A DNA stretch of 64,000 bases from Streptomyces sp. SKN60. GTDB taxonomy: Bacteria; Actinomycetota; Actinomycetes; Streptomycetales; Streptomycetaceae. The stretch covers positions 186,001-250,000 of the forward strand of contig NZ_JAHTMW010000003.1 in assembly GCF_026236535.1 (NCBI RefSeq), given 5' to 3'. Shown here in pieces: positions 1 to 8,264 of this stretch (position 1 is the stretch's first letter; the number at the start of each line of letters is the position of its first letter). The position numbers were made by a program, and so were the translations under genes. A model generated the notes under the pieces. That model saw only the letters and a program-made list of their open reading frames with translations. It had not been told where the DNA came from and did no database searches.

Positions 1-332
1 TGTCCCAGATGTCGCCGGAACTGGAGGAGTCGGCCCATGTGTCGGGGGCGTCCTGGTTCCAGACCTTCCGGCGAGTGCTGCTGCCGCTGATGAGCAGCGG
101 TGTCCTCGCCGGCTGGGTCTACATCCTGGTCGTGTCCTTCCGCGAGCTGTCCTCCACGATCCTGCTCTACAGCCCCGGGACCGAGGTCATGTCGGTGCTC
201 ATGTGGGAGCAGTTCGAGAACGGTCAGTTCACCACCCTCGCCGCGCTCGGCGTGCTGATGGTGCTGCTGCTCTGCGTCCTCGTCGCCGGCGCCTACCGCG
301 TCGGAGCCCGCTTCGGCCTGCAGGACGACTGA
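1..332 (+). CDS. ABC transporter permease, C-terminal end (cut by window start)
   Basis: Only about the last 110 codons are present; the reading frame is already open at base 3. The segment GASWFQTFRRVLLPL followed by a Gly is the cytoplasmic EAA loop with which permeases dock on their ATPase, and two hydrophobic membrane segments follow. The ATPase gene starts 29 bases downstream on the same strand, so the two form one importer; a solute-binding protein is presumably encoded upstream of the window. Family-level resemblance is to iron/polyamine/phosphonate-type importers. The substrate cannot be read from the sequence. Confidence 0.88.
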   Translation, partial: SQMSPELEESAHVSGASWFQTFRRVLLPLMSSGVLAGWVYILVVSFRELSSTILLYSPGTEVMSVLMWEQFENGQFTTLAALGVLMVLLLCVLVAGAYRVGARFGLQDD

Positions 333-361
333 CCCCGCCCCGGATCCAGAGGAAGAACCCC

Positions 362-1498
362 ATGCTGACCGTATCGTCCCTCAAGAAGAGCTACGAGTCG
401 CCCGCCAAGCGCAAGAAGCGCACGGGCGGCGACGACACCCGCGCCTATGCCGTGGGCGGGATCGACTTCGAGATCCAGGAAGGCGAGCTGTTCACCCTGC
501 TCGGCCCCTCGGGCTGCGGCAAGACCACCACGCTGCGCTCCATCGCGGGTCTGGAGAAGCCGACCACCGGATCCATCACCCTCGGCGAGCGGGTGCTGTT
601 CGACGACAAGAAGGGCATCAACCTGCGTGCCAACATGCGCGGGTTCGGCATGGTCTTCCAGTCGTACGCCATCTGGCCGCACATGACCGTGTTCAAGAAC
701 GTCTCCTTCCCGCTGGAGGTCCTCCCCCGGGCTCAGCGGCCCGACCGCGCGGAGATAGAGCGGCGGGTGGCGGAGGTCCTGGACGTCATCGAGCTGGGCG
801 CCTACTCGTCCCGGCCGGCCACCAAACTCTCCGGCGGCCAGCAGCAGCGGCTCGCCCTGGGGCGCGCGCTCGTCACCCGTCCGGAGCTGATGCTGCTCGA
901 CGAGCCGCTGTCCAATCTGGACGCCAAGCTGCGCGAGTCCATGCGCTTCGAACTCAAGCGGCTGCAACGCGAGTTGAACCTCACCGCGATCTATGTGACG
1001 CACGACCAGGCCGAGGCCCTGGTGATGTCCAACCGGATCGCGGTGATGAACCAGGGCCGCATCGAGCAGATCGGCAAGCCCCGGGAGATCTACACCAAGC
1101 CGGCCACCCGCTTCGTCGCCGAGTTCATCGGCACCTCCAACTTCCTTGAGGCGAAGGTCGTCGCGGTGCGCGGCGACGAGGTGGAGGTCGAGACGGCCCA
1201 GGGCCGGCTGACCGCCCGCGGTGTGGAGCGGGTGCCCGCGGTGGGCTCCGCGGTGCTGCTGTCCATCCGCCCCGAGTCCGTGGACCTGACCCGCGAGCCG
1301 CGCGGCGGCGTGCCCAACGAGTGGCGCGGCACCGTGGCCACCCGGGCGTTCCTCGGCGACACGGTGGACCACATCATCGACGTCGGCGGCGGCGTGGAGA
1401 TCCGCAACCGCTCCAACCCGAACCTCTCCGTCCCGCCGGGCGAGAGCGTCCACTTCACCGTCGCCCCCGACAAGGTCATCGTCGTCCCCGCCGACTGA
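362..1498 (+). CDS. ABC transporter ATP-binding protein (Fe3+/polyamine-type)
   Basis: A 378-residue ATPase that energises the importer whose permease is encoded just upstream. Walker A is GPSGCGKTT near residue 48, the signature is LSGGQQQR, Walker B is LMLLDEP, the D-loop is SNLDAK and the switch histidine lies in VTHDQAE. About 120 C-terminal residues form a TOBE-like regulatory domain, as in the FbpC/PotA group. ATG at 362 is preferred because AGAGGAAG lies just before it; the open frame further upstream overlaps the permease gene and is not needed. An odd KRKKRTGG insertion near residue 20 is basic and poorly conserved in this family. Substrate not assignable. Confidence 0.93.
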   Translation: MLTVSSLKKSYESPAKRKKRTGGDDTRAYAVGGIDFEIQEGELFTLLGPSGCGKTTTLRSIAGLEKPTTGSITLGERVLFDDKKGINLRANMRGFGMVFQSYAIWPHMTVFKNVSFPLEVLPRAQRPDRAEIERRVAEVLDVIELGAYSSRPATKLSGGQQQRLALGRALVTRPELMLLDEPLSNLDAKLRESMRFELKRLQRELNLTAIYVTHDQAEALVMSNRIAVMNQGRIEQIGKPREIYTKPATRFVAEFIGTSNFLEAKVVAVRGDEVEVETAQGRLTARGVERVPAVGSAVLLSIRPESVDLTREPRGGVPNEWRGTVATRAFLGDTVDHIIDVGGGVEIRNRSNPNLSVPPGESVHFTVAPDKVIVVPAD

Positions 1499-1538
1499 GC
1501 CGCCCCGCACCCGACCCCAAGACAAGGAAAGGAGGCAC

Positions 1539-2765
1539 GTGCGCATACCCGAGGTGCTGCGCAACCGGGACTTCGATCTCTACTGGGGCGGAGTCGTCCT
1601 CTCCCAGATCGGAACGCGGGGCGCCACGGCCGCCACCCTCTACCAGGTGTACGAGCTCACCGGGTCCACCGTTCAGGTGGGCCTGGTGGGCCTCGCCCAG
1701 GCCGTGGCACTCGTCGTCCTGTCCCCGCTGGGCGGCGTGTACGCGGACCGGCTCGACCGGCGGCGGCTGCTCCAGGCCTCGCAGGCCCTGGCGCTGCTCG
1801 TGTCAGCCGCCCTCGCGGCCGTCACCCTGACCGGCCGGGCCACGGTCTGGGCAGTGGTGCTGTCCTCGCTGCTCACCACTGCGGCGGCCACCTTCGACCA
1901 GCCGGCCCGCCAGGCGCTCATCCCCGCGATGGTGCCGCGCGAACAGCTGGTCGACGCGTTCGCCCTGCTCAACCCCTCGCGCGAACTCGCCGTGCTGCTC
2001 GGACCGGCGCTCGCGGGGCTGCTCATCGCGATCGGCGGCCCGGGCCTCGTGTACGCCTTCGACACCGTGACGTACGCCGCCCTGGTCCTGGTCCTGGCGC
2101 TGCTGCGCACCCCCGGGCCCAAGCCGGACGGAGCGCGGGCGCCGGTGTGGCAGAGCATGCGCGAGGGCACGGCGTACGTGGCCCGGCGCCCCGTGATCCG
2201 GCAGCTGATCGGTCTCGACCTGGCCGCCACCGTGTTCGGCGCCTACCGGGTGCTGCTGCCCGCGCTCGCCGCCGACGTCTGGCACACCGGGGCCACCGGG
2301 TACGGACTGATGGCGGCGGCCCCCTCGGCCGGCGCCCTGATCGGCTCGGCGTGGGTGTTCCGCCTGGTCCGCACCGCCCGCTCGGGACATGTCGTGCTGT
2401 ACGGCACGGCCGCCTACGGCCTGGCCGTGGTGGGTCTCGCCCTGGCGCCCTCCCTCTGGCCCGCCCTGGTGATGGCCGTGGCGCTCGGGGCCGCCGACGC
2501 CGTGGCCACCACGGTGCGGCACGCGGCCGTCCAGCTGGAGACCCCCGACGAACTCCGCGGCCGGGTCTCCGCCACGTACCAGATCGCCTCGCGCGGCGGG
2601 CCCGCCGTCGGCGACTCCCTGATGGGCGTGGCCGCCGGGGCGCTCGGACCGGTCGCCGCGCTCTCCGCGGGCGGCCTGGTGCCCGCACTCGCCGCCGGGG
2701 CGAGCGCCCTGCGCAGCCGCACGATCCGCGAGTACCGGGTTCCGCGGCCGAGCTCCGCCGCGTAA
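1539..2765 (+). CDS. MFS transporter
   Basis: A 408-residue major facilitator family protein with about 12 hydrophobic segments. It has the typical loop 2-3 signature (GGVYADRLDRRRLL) and the FDQPARQA stretch seen in EntS/TetV-like exporters. The GTG start at 1539 is supported by AAGGAGG at 1529-1535. It lies 40 bases after the ABC ATPase gene and 85 before the first cupin gene, on the same strand, so it probably belongs to the same transcription unit. Likely a proton-driven exporter or importer of a small molecule handled by the cupin enzymes; the substrate is unknown. Confidence 0.9.
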   Translation: MRIPEVLRNRDFDLYWGGVVLSQIGTRGATAATLYQVYELTGSTVQVGLVGLAQAVALVVLSPLGGVYADRLDRRRLLQASQALALLVSAALAAVTLTGRATVWAVVLSSLLTTAAATFDQPARQALIPAMVPREQLVDAFALLNPSRELAVLLGPALAGLLIAIGGPGLVYAFDTVTYAALVLVLALLRTPGPKPDGARAPVWQSMREGTAYVARRPVIRQLIGLDLAATVFGAYRVLLPALAADVWHTGATGYGLMAAAPSAGALIGSAWVFRLVRTARSGHVVLYGTAAYGLAVVGLALAPSLWPALVMAVALGAADAVATTVRHAAVQLETPDELRGRVSATYQIASRGGPAVGDSLMGVAAGALGPVAALSAGGLVPALAAGASALRSRTIREYRVPRPSSAA

Positions 2766-2850
2766 CCCCTCGTCTCTCTCACCCGCCGTCTCTTTCACCT
2801 GCCGTCTCGCTAACCGCCGTCTTCCCGAACGCACCCCTGCCGGAGGATCG

Positions 2851-3918
2851 ATGAGTACGCACACCACCACCGAAACCACCCACTACCACGTCCAGAAGCG
2901 CCGCCGCGCGCAGTTCCTGGAGGACTGGCGGGACAACCACCGCACCGTGGTCGGCCTCGACGACGCGACGATGCACGAGACCGCCCGCGGCAGCAGGGTC
3001 GGCGTCTACGTCGGCGCCGACGGCGACCGGCCCACCCGCACCATGGACGCCCTCGCCCATGAGATCGACCCCGGAGTGACCACCACGGTGCACCGCCACT
3101 CCTGGGACGCCATGGTCTTCGTCGTGGCCGGCCACGGCTGGACCGAGATCGACGGCGAACGCGTCGACTTCGGCCCCGGCGACTCGCTCCACCTGCCGTC
3201 CTGGGCCTGGCACCGCAGCGGCAACGACGGTGACACCACCGTGCGTTATCTGACCTTCTCCAGCCAGCCGATGCTGGAGACCATGGGCATGGCGGTCCTG
3301 GAGGACGCCGGACACACCCCGTTCGCCGGGCTCGCGCCCCGGCCGCCGTACTCCCCCGGCATCGACGGCGCCGACCCGTACGCCAACCGGCTGCGCCGCC
3401 TGGCCAGGGAGCAGGAGCGGCGTCGCTCCGGCCGGCTGCACACCGACTGGGACGAGCTGGAGCTGCGCAACACCCCGCGCGGCACCCGCACCACCTTCCT
3501 GCTCGACCGCGCGATCGGGTACCAGGCCTCCGGCATCACCATGGCGATGTTCGAGATCGGCCCGGGCCGGCAGCAGTCGATGCACCGCCACCCCGGCGAG
3601 GCCTGGCTGTACGTGGTCGAGGGCTCCGGCGAGAGCTATCTGGGCACCGAGCCGGAGGGCGGCAAGCGCCACCCGTGGAAGAAGGGCGACCTCATCGTCG
3701 TCGACCACTTCCTGTGGCACCAGCACATCAACACCGACCCGGAGCGCACGGCGAAGGTGGTGCGGATCCATATGTTCGACAGCCTCCTGGAGACCATGCG
3801 GGTGCTGTGCGACCCGCTGGTCCTGTTCGAGGAGCCGCCGACCCACATCCGCGACGCCCAGGCCGGCGACCCCTCGACCATCGAGTGGCCGGAGAACGAC
3901 CGGCCGACCTGGCCGTGA
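2851..3918 (+). CDS. Double-cupin protein
   Basis: A 355-residue protein with two cupin barrels. In the first, His81, His83 and His121 are placed as metal ligands (VHRHSWDAM, then AWHRSGN). In the second they are His245, His247 and about His290 (MHRHPGEAWLYVVEG, then LWHQH). Double cupins of this size include gentisate/hydroxynaphthoate-type ring-cleaving dioxygenases and various isomerases and oxidases, so a metal-dependent oxygenase is possible but not shown. Start ATG is preceded by GGAGG. A MITE-like element lies immediately downstream. A second, divergent double cupin is encoded at 5150-6148. Confidence 0.85.
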   Translation: MSTHTTTETTHYHVQKRRRAQFLEDWRDNHRTVVGLDDATMHETARGSRVGVYVGADGDRPTRTMDALAHEIDPGVTTTVHRHSWDAMVFVVAGHGWTEIDGERVDFGPGDSLHLPSWAWHRSGNDGDTTVRYLTFSSQPMLETMGMAVLEDAGHTPFAGLAPRPPYSPGIDGADPYANRLRRLAREQERRRSGRLHTDWDELELRNTPRGTRTTFLLDRAIGYQASGITMAMFEIGPGRQQSMHRHPGEAWLYVVEGSGESYLGTEPEGGKRHPWKKGDLIVVDHFLWHQHINTDPERTAKVVRIHMFDSLLETMRVLCDPLVLFEEPPTHIRDAQAGDPSTIEWPENDRPTWP

Positions 3919-3922
3919 GGAC

Positions 3923-4157
3923 CTAGGGCCTGTCCGGAAAGTAGCTCCCCCTGGCTTCGCCGGGAGGTACCCCCAGTCTGCCCGCAGGGCAGGGCTCGCG
4001 GTGTCTGGTGCGTGCGATCGCAAGGCGGAGGAGGGAGACATGGCTTGCCATGGCGACCGACGACAACGCGGTGGGGGCACCTCCCGTGCCCGAAGGGCTA
4101 CGGGGGAGTGCGTGCCAGACACCGCGAGCCAGGCGGGACTTTCCGGACAGGACCTAG
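3923..4157. mobile_element. MITE-like non-autonomous element with CTAG target duplication
   Basis: A 227-bp element (3927-4153) lies between cupin and AAA genes. Its ends are inverted: GGCCTGTCCGGAAAGT at 3927-3942 and, in reverse complement, GTCCTGTCCGGAAAGT at 4138-4153, one mismatch in 16. CTAG flanks it on both sides (3923-3926, 4154-4157), as expected of a 4-base target duplication. A second internal inverted pair, GCTCGCGGTGTCTGG, lies at 3994-4008 and 4115-4129, and a looser pair lies between. There is no room for a transposase, so it would be mobilised in trans, most likely by an IS5-like transposase (family inference). It may also fold as RNA between the two genes. Confidence 0.8.
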
Positions 4158-4184
4158 GGCATACCGGAAGGAGAGAGGCTCCGC

Positions 4185-5078
4185 ATGAGCTCCCTGCCGC
4201 ACGGCGTCGCCGGAGTGCACGCCCTGCCCAGCGACCACCACGACGGTCCGTGGGACGCGGTGATCGTCGACCCGCGGGTCAAGGAGCGGCTGCTCGCGAC
4301 CGCCGTCCTCGTGCTCCGGCACGGGCGGCGGCTCGCCGGCTCCGCCGTCGCCCCGCACGGCCTGATCGTGCTCGCCGGGCCGCCGGGCACCGGGAAGACG
4401 ACCCTTGCCCAGGGCCTGGCCCAGGCGGCCGCCCGGACCCTGGCCCCGCACGGGGCCACGACGCTCGTCGATGTCGATCCGCACGCGTTTCCCAGCGAGC
4501 TGCTCGGCGAGAGCCAGCGTGCGGTGAGCCGGCTGTTCCACGAGGACCTGCCGGAACTGGCCGCCCGCAGGCCGCACACCGTGGTCCTGGTCGACGAGGT
4601 GGAGGCGCTGGCCGTCCGGCGGCAGAGCGCGTCCTTCGACACCAATCCGGTCGATGTGCACCGGGCCACCGACGCGGTGCTCAGCGGTCTCGACGCGCTG
4701 CGCGCCCAGCGGCCGGGCACCTTGCTGGTGGTGACGACGAACTTCGCCGACGCCGTCGACGAGGCCTTTCTGTCCCGCGCCGACCTGGTGATCCGCACCG
4801 AGCTGCCCTCGGCCGCGGTGACGCCGCTGATCGTGGCAGATTCGTTGCGCGAACTGGCCTCCCAATGGCCGGAGTTGATCCCGCTCGCCGAGAACGGCAC
4901 CGTGCACGAGAAGGTCGGCCGGCTGCTCGACGGAGTGGACGGCCGGCGCATCCGCAAGACCGTGCACGGGGCGCTCGCGCTCCGTCTCGCCACCGCCGCC
5001 GACCCGGCCCTCCTGACGGCCGAGGACCTGGTGGAGGCGGCCGAGGAGACGGCCGCCGAAGCCGCTCGCCGCGCCTGA
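4185..5078 (+). CDS. AAA+ ATPase, Pch2/TRIP13-like
   Basis: A 297-residue single AAA+ module. Walker A GPPGTGKTT starts at residue 65 (Lys71), Walker B is VVLVDEVEAL, and sensor-1 is VTTNF. The overall pattern (FPSELLGESQ, then RADLVIRTELP) resembles the ATPase domain of Pch2/TRIP13 remodelers rather than ClpX or FtsH. It has no membrane segment, protease domain or long N-terminal adaptor. It follows the MITE and ends at a strong hairpin terminator facing the second cupin gene. A role in remodelling or metallating the neighbouring cupin enzymes is an inference from position only. Confidence 0.82.
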   Translation: MSSLPHGVAGVHALPSDHHDGPWDAVIVDPRVKERLLATAVLVLRHGRRLAGSAVAPHGLIVLAGPPGTGKTTLAQGLAQAAARTLAPHGATTLVDVDPHAFPSELLGESQRAVSRLFHEDLPELAARRPHTVVLVDEVEALAVRRQSASFDTNPVDVHRATDAVLSGLDALRAQRPGTLLVVTTNFADAVDEAFLSRADLVIRTELPSAAVTPLIVADSLRELASQWPELIPLAENGTVHEKVGRLLDGVDGRRIRKTVHGALALRLATAADPALLTAEDLVEAAEETAAEAARRA

Positions 5079-5094
5079 GCCCGTACCGCCCGTG

Positions 5095-5132
5095 CGAAGG
5101 GCCCCGCATCCCTCACGATGCGGGGCCCTTCG
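5095..5132. terminator. Bidirectional hairpin terminator
   Basis: A perfect 15-bp stem (CGAAGGGCCCCGCAT at 5095-5109 pairs with 5118-5132) with an 8-base loop lies between the convergent AAA ATPase and cupin genes. It can stop transcription from both sides; no long T-run is present, as is usual in this GC-rich DNA. Confidence 0.85.
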
Positions 5133-5149
5133 CGTTGCCGTGGTGCGGA

Positions 5150-6148
5150 TCAGCCCTGGTACTCGGGGGCGTTCTCGACGTAGTGCACCGTGTCGTAACC
5201 CAGGTGTTTGAAGACCCGGTTCTGGGCGGAGAACACCCTGAGCGGGGTGCCGTCCGCCGCGAACAGCTGGCAGATGTGGTTCTGCGGCACGTAGAGCGTG
5301 TCGCCCTCGGTGATCTCGAAGCGCTTGGGCTCCTTGGCGACGCGCGCGTAGTACTTCTCCGCGATCTCCGCCTCGACCTCCCACTGCAGCGCGTAGCCGC
5401 CGCCCTCGAGGACGTAGAAGACCTCGTCGGCCATCTTCCAGTACTTGCCCGAGCGGCTGCCGGCGGCGATGTCCAGCTCGTAGGCGTCGACGGAGAAGAT
5501 GCGCCCGTCGGTCATCCCGGGCGAGGCCATCACCCGGGTACGGCCCAGCGGGGTCATCTCCCAGGCGGTGTCCTTCGGGCTGATGACCTTCTTGCGGTCG
5601 AGCACGCCCGGCGTCCAGATCCGCGACCAGTCCTCGCGCTCGCCGAACTCCTCGGGGCGGTCGATCGGGCCCGAACGGCCCTGCTGGATCAGGCCCATGA
5701 ACATCCAGGTGCTCTTGGCCTTCACCACGAGCGCCTTGGCCTTCTCGTCGTACGGGTTGAAGTGCCGGTGCACCGAGTCCGTGTGGACGAAGACGAGGTC
5801 GTCCTTGGCCCAGTCGTAGCGCCGGTCGTCGTGGATCTCGTAGCCGCGGCCCTCGAGGATGTAGAAAGCGGCCTCGTTCTGGTGTCCGTGGCCGTGGTTG
5901 CTCGACTGGCCGGGCAGCTCCACGAAGTGGACCTGGATGGTCTGGGTGAGGAAGTCCTCGTCGCCCGGACCCACCCGCCACCAGGTGCGCGACTTCGCGC
6001 TGTCCCCGGAGTGCGCGACCTTCGCGTCGTCGACGACGACGGAGTCGTCCCTGACCCGCTCCACAGCCAGTTGCCGCTCGCGGAAGTGATTCAGGCCGTA
6101 CGTCTCCGAGGTCAGACCGCGAACGAAGACGCGTCCCTTCTTTGCCAT
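5150..6148 (-). CDS. Double-cupin protein, second copy
   Basis: A 332-residue protein with two cupin domains. The first carries SSNHGHGHQNEAAFYILEG, with His85/87/89 as candidate metal ligands. The second begins around MADEVFYVLEGGGYALQW and ends in VPQNHICQLF. It is only distantly like the cupin at 2851-3918, so the two are not a recent duplication. The ATG at 6148 is chosen because AGGAGGATCC sits directly upstream; the frame stays open for a further 33 codons without a ribosome site. It is divergent from the class II aldolase gene across a 152-base intergenic region. Confidence 0.83.
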   Translation of the reverse strand: MAKKGRVFVRGLTSETYGLNHFRERQLAVERVRDDSVVVDDAKVAHSGDSAKSRTWWRVGPGDEDFLTQTIQVHFVELPGQSSNHGHGHQNEAAFYILEGRGYEIHDDRRYDWAKDDLVFVHTDSVHRHFNPYDEKAKALVVKAKSTWMFMGLIQQGRSGPIDRPEEFGEREDWSRIWTPGVLDRKKVISPKDTAWEMTPLGRTRVMASPGMTDGRIFSVDAYELDIAAGSRSGKYWKMADEVFYVLEGGGYALQWEVEAEIAEKYYARVAKEPKRFEITEGDTLYVPQNHICQLFAADGTPLRVFSAQNRVFKHLGYDTVHYVENAPEYQG

Positions 6149-6150
6149 GG

Positions 6151-6186
6151 ATCCTCCTGTTAGGACAGTGCCACCTATCGGACTAA
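6151..6186. promoter_or_regulatory. Possible operator in cupin/aldolase divergent region
   Basis: Just upstream of the cupin ribosome site lies TTAGGAC (from 6160), followed after a spacer by CGGACTAA, giving an imperfect inverted repeat TTAG..CTAA in otherwise GC-rich DNA. It is placed where a repressor could block the minus-strand promoter. No cognate regulator gene lies adjacent. Weak evidence. Confidence 0.25.
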
Positions 6187-6300
6187 CCATAAGACCCATA
6201 GCCCGTCCCGCCAATCCCCCGGGCAGCCCCCGGGCGATGTTGACCACCCCGGATCGAAGACCTAACGTCAGACCATTGATCCTTCAGGGGAGGGGAGCTC

Positions 6301-7038
6301 ATGCGGTACGCACGGGAGCGTCAACTGGTCGCGGACGCCTGCCGCGTGCTGGCCGCCCGGGGCCTGGCCGACGGCATCCTCGGCCACATCAGCCTGCGGA
6401 TGGACGACACCACGCTGCTCGTACGGTGCCGGGGGCCGCGGGAGCGCGGGCTGCACCGCACCACGCCCGCCGACATCCGCCTGGTCGACCTGGACGGGCG
6501 GGCGGCAGCCCCCGGCGAGCTCGACGACTGGTCCGTGCCGAACGAACTCCCCCTGCACACCGAGGTGTTGCGGGCCCGCCCGGACGTACGGGCCGTGGTG
6601 CACGCCCATCCGCCGGCCGTGGTCGCCGCCGACCTGGCCGGGATCACCCTGCGCCCCGTCGTCGGAGCCTTCGACATCCCCGGCGCCCGGCTCGCCGCCG
6701 GCGGCGTGCCGGTCCACCCGCGCGGGGTGCTGATACGGGACCGGCGCCTCGCCCGGGAGATGGTGGGCGCCCTGGGCGAGCGCCCCGCCGTGCTGCTGCG
6801 CGGCCACGGGCTCACCAGCACCGGCGGCTCGGTCCCCGAGGCCGTCCTGCGCGCCGTCTCCCTGAACACGCTCGCCCGGCTCTCCCTGGACGTCGTCCAG
6901 GCCGGCGGCACCCTGCGGGACCTGCCCGAGGAGGATCTGGCCGAACTCCCCGACCTGGGCGGCGCGTTCCACCACGACACCGCCTGGCGCCACGAGCTCA
7001 GCCGGCTCGGCCGGACCGCCGGGGAGGCCACGTGCTGA
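6301..7038 (+). CDS. Class II aldolase/adducin family protein
   Basis: A 245-residue protein of the fuculose-phosphate/ribulose-phosphate aldolase fold. The zinc-binding HAH of VVHAHPP is at residues 101-103, a third His is in LLRGHGL, and the catalytic acid is probably Glu88 in LHTEV. Members cleave or epimerise sugar phosphates or decarboxylate small hydroxy-acids with a divalent metal. ATG is preceded by AGGGGAGGGG. The stop overlaps the GTG start of the downstream MFS gene by 7 bases, so enzyme and permease are translationally coupled. Confidence 0.86.
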   Translation: MRYARERQLVADACRVLAARGLADGILGHISLRMDDTTLLVRCRGPRERGLHRTTPADIRLVDLDGRAAAPGELDDWSVPNELPLHTEVLRARPDVRAVVHAHPPAVVAADLAGITLRPVVGAFDIPGARLAAGGVPVHPRGVLIRDRRLAREMVGALGERPAVLLRGHGLTSTGGSVPEAVLRAVSLNTLARLSLDVVQAGGTLRDLPEEDLAELPDLGGAFHHDTAWRHELSRLGRTAGEATC

Positions 7039-8264
7039 CCGAGCGGCGGCCGGTCCGGCGCCGCCTCCGACTCCCTCGGCTTCCTCGGCTTCCTCGGCTT
7101 CCTCGGCTTCCCGGCCGTGACACCGTCGCCTCCGCCGGGGGCGCCGTCGTCTTCTCGTGCGCGCTCGGCCTGTCCTCCGTCGCGCTGCCGCTGCTCGCCC
7201 TCGACGCCGGCTACGGCAGCGTCGGGGTCGGCGTCCTGACCGCCGTCTCGGCGGTGTCGCAGATGGCCACCCGGCTCGGACTCGGCGTGGTGATGCGGGT
7301 GCTGCCGGACTGGACCCTGGTGGCCGTGGCGGGCGCGGTACTCGCCGTGTCGAACCTCGTCGTGGCGGTCTCGGCGGCGCTCGTGCCGTTCGTGGCGGCG
7401 CAACTGCTCCAGGGAGTCGCGCGGGCCTGCTTCTGGACGGGCAGTCAGACGCATGTCGTGCGCGGCGCCGGCTCGTCCGTCCGCGCCCTGGCGACGGTCA
7501 ACTTCACCTCCGGCGCCGGTCTGCTCGTCGGGCCGGTGCTCGCGGGCCTGCTGTCGGAGCGCAGCCCGGCGTACGCGCTGGCCGTCTGCACCGCGATCGC
7601 CGCCGGCGCCGTCGTACCTGCCTTGTTCCTGGACCGGCTGCCGCCGTTCCGGCGGCCGGACGGCCGCGCCCCGGGCCGGATGTGGCGCCGGCCCGGGGTG
7701 TCCGCCGGGTGCTGGGCGGGGGTGAGCGCGGGCGCGTGGCGCGGTCTGCTCGGCTCCTACATCCCGGTGATGCTGGTGCGGGCCGGGAACGGCGCGGCCG
7801 TCGTCGGCGCCCTGGTCGCGGTCGCCAACGCCTCCTCGCTCGCCGGGTCCGTGGTCATCGGCCGGACCGGTCGCGCGGCCCTCGCCCGGGCCTTCGCCCT
7901 CGGCACGCTCGCCACCGGGGGCGCGCTCGCGCTGCTCGGCCCGCTCGGCGGGTCCCCGGTGGCCGCCGGCCTCGCGCTCGGCGTCTCGGGCCTCGGAGCC
8001 GGAGCCCTGCAGACCCTCGGCCCGGCCATCGCGAGCGACGCGGTCCACCCCGAGGAGCGGGGCGAGGCGATCGCCACGGCCGGCACCTTCCGCGCCGCCG
8101 CGCTGTTCACGGCGCCGTTCGGCGCCGCCGGCCTGGTCGCCGTCCTGCCGGTCTCGGCGGCGCTGATGATCGCCGGAGCGGCGATCGCGGTGCCCGCGCT
8201 CGCCGCCGGCCGGCTGCGCGCGCATCTGAACGCACCGCCGGCGGAGGGAGCCGGCCGTGCGTGA
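7032..8264 (+). CDS. MFS transporter coupled to aldolase
   Basis: A 410-residue MFS protein. The GTG start at 7032 has GGGGAGG before it and lies inside the end of the aldolase gene. The N-terminus before the first membrane segment is an unusual (R/L-P) repeat encoded by four 9-bp tandem repeats. The body is a regular series of hydrophobic segments with weak MFS loop signatures. The next gene overlaps by 8 bases, so aldolase, this permease and the following permease form one operon. The substrate is unknown; uptake of the aldolase substrate or export of a product are both possible. Confidence 0.85.
   Translation: MLTERRPVRRRLRLPRLPRLPRLPRLPGRDTVASAGGAVVFSCALGLSSVALPLLALDAGYGSVGVGVLTAVSAVSQMATRLGLGVVMRVLPDWTLVAVAGAVLAVSNLVVAVSAALVPFVAAQLLQGVARACFWTGSQTHVVRGAGSSVRALATVNFTSGAGLLVGPVLAGLLSERSPAYALAVCTAIAAGAVVPALFLDRLPPFRRPDGRAPGRMWRRPGVSAGCWAGVSAGAWRGLLGSYIPVMLVRAGNGAAVVGALVAVANASSLAGSVVIGRTGRAALARAFALGTLATGGALALLGPLGGSPVAAGLALGVSGLGAGALQTLGPAIASDAVHPEERGEAIATAGTFRAAALFTAPFGAAGLVAVLPVSAALMIAGAAIAVPALAAGRLRAHLNAPPAEGAGRA
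7075..7110 (+). repeat. 9-bp tandem repeat, four copies
   Basis: CTCGGCTTC is repeated exactly four times (7075-7110) in the 5' coding end of the MFS gene, giving LPR-type tripeptide repeats in the cytoplasmic N-tail. Because the unit is 9 bp, copy-number change would alter length without a frameshift. Confidence 0.95.

Noticed and set aside
3927..4153. Two small open frames inside the MITE-like element as genes
   Set aside because: They lack ribosome sites and continue from neighbouring genes; the inverted ends explain the region better.
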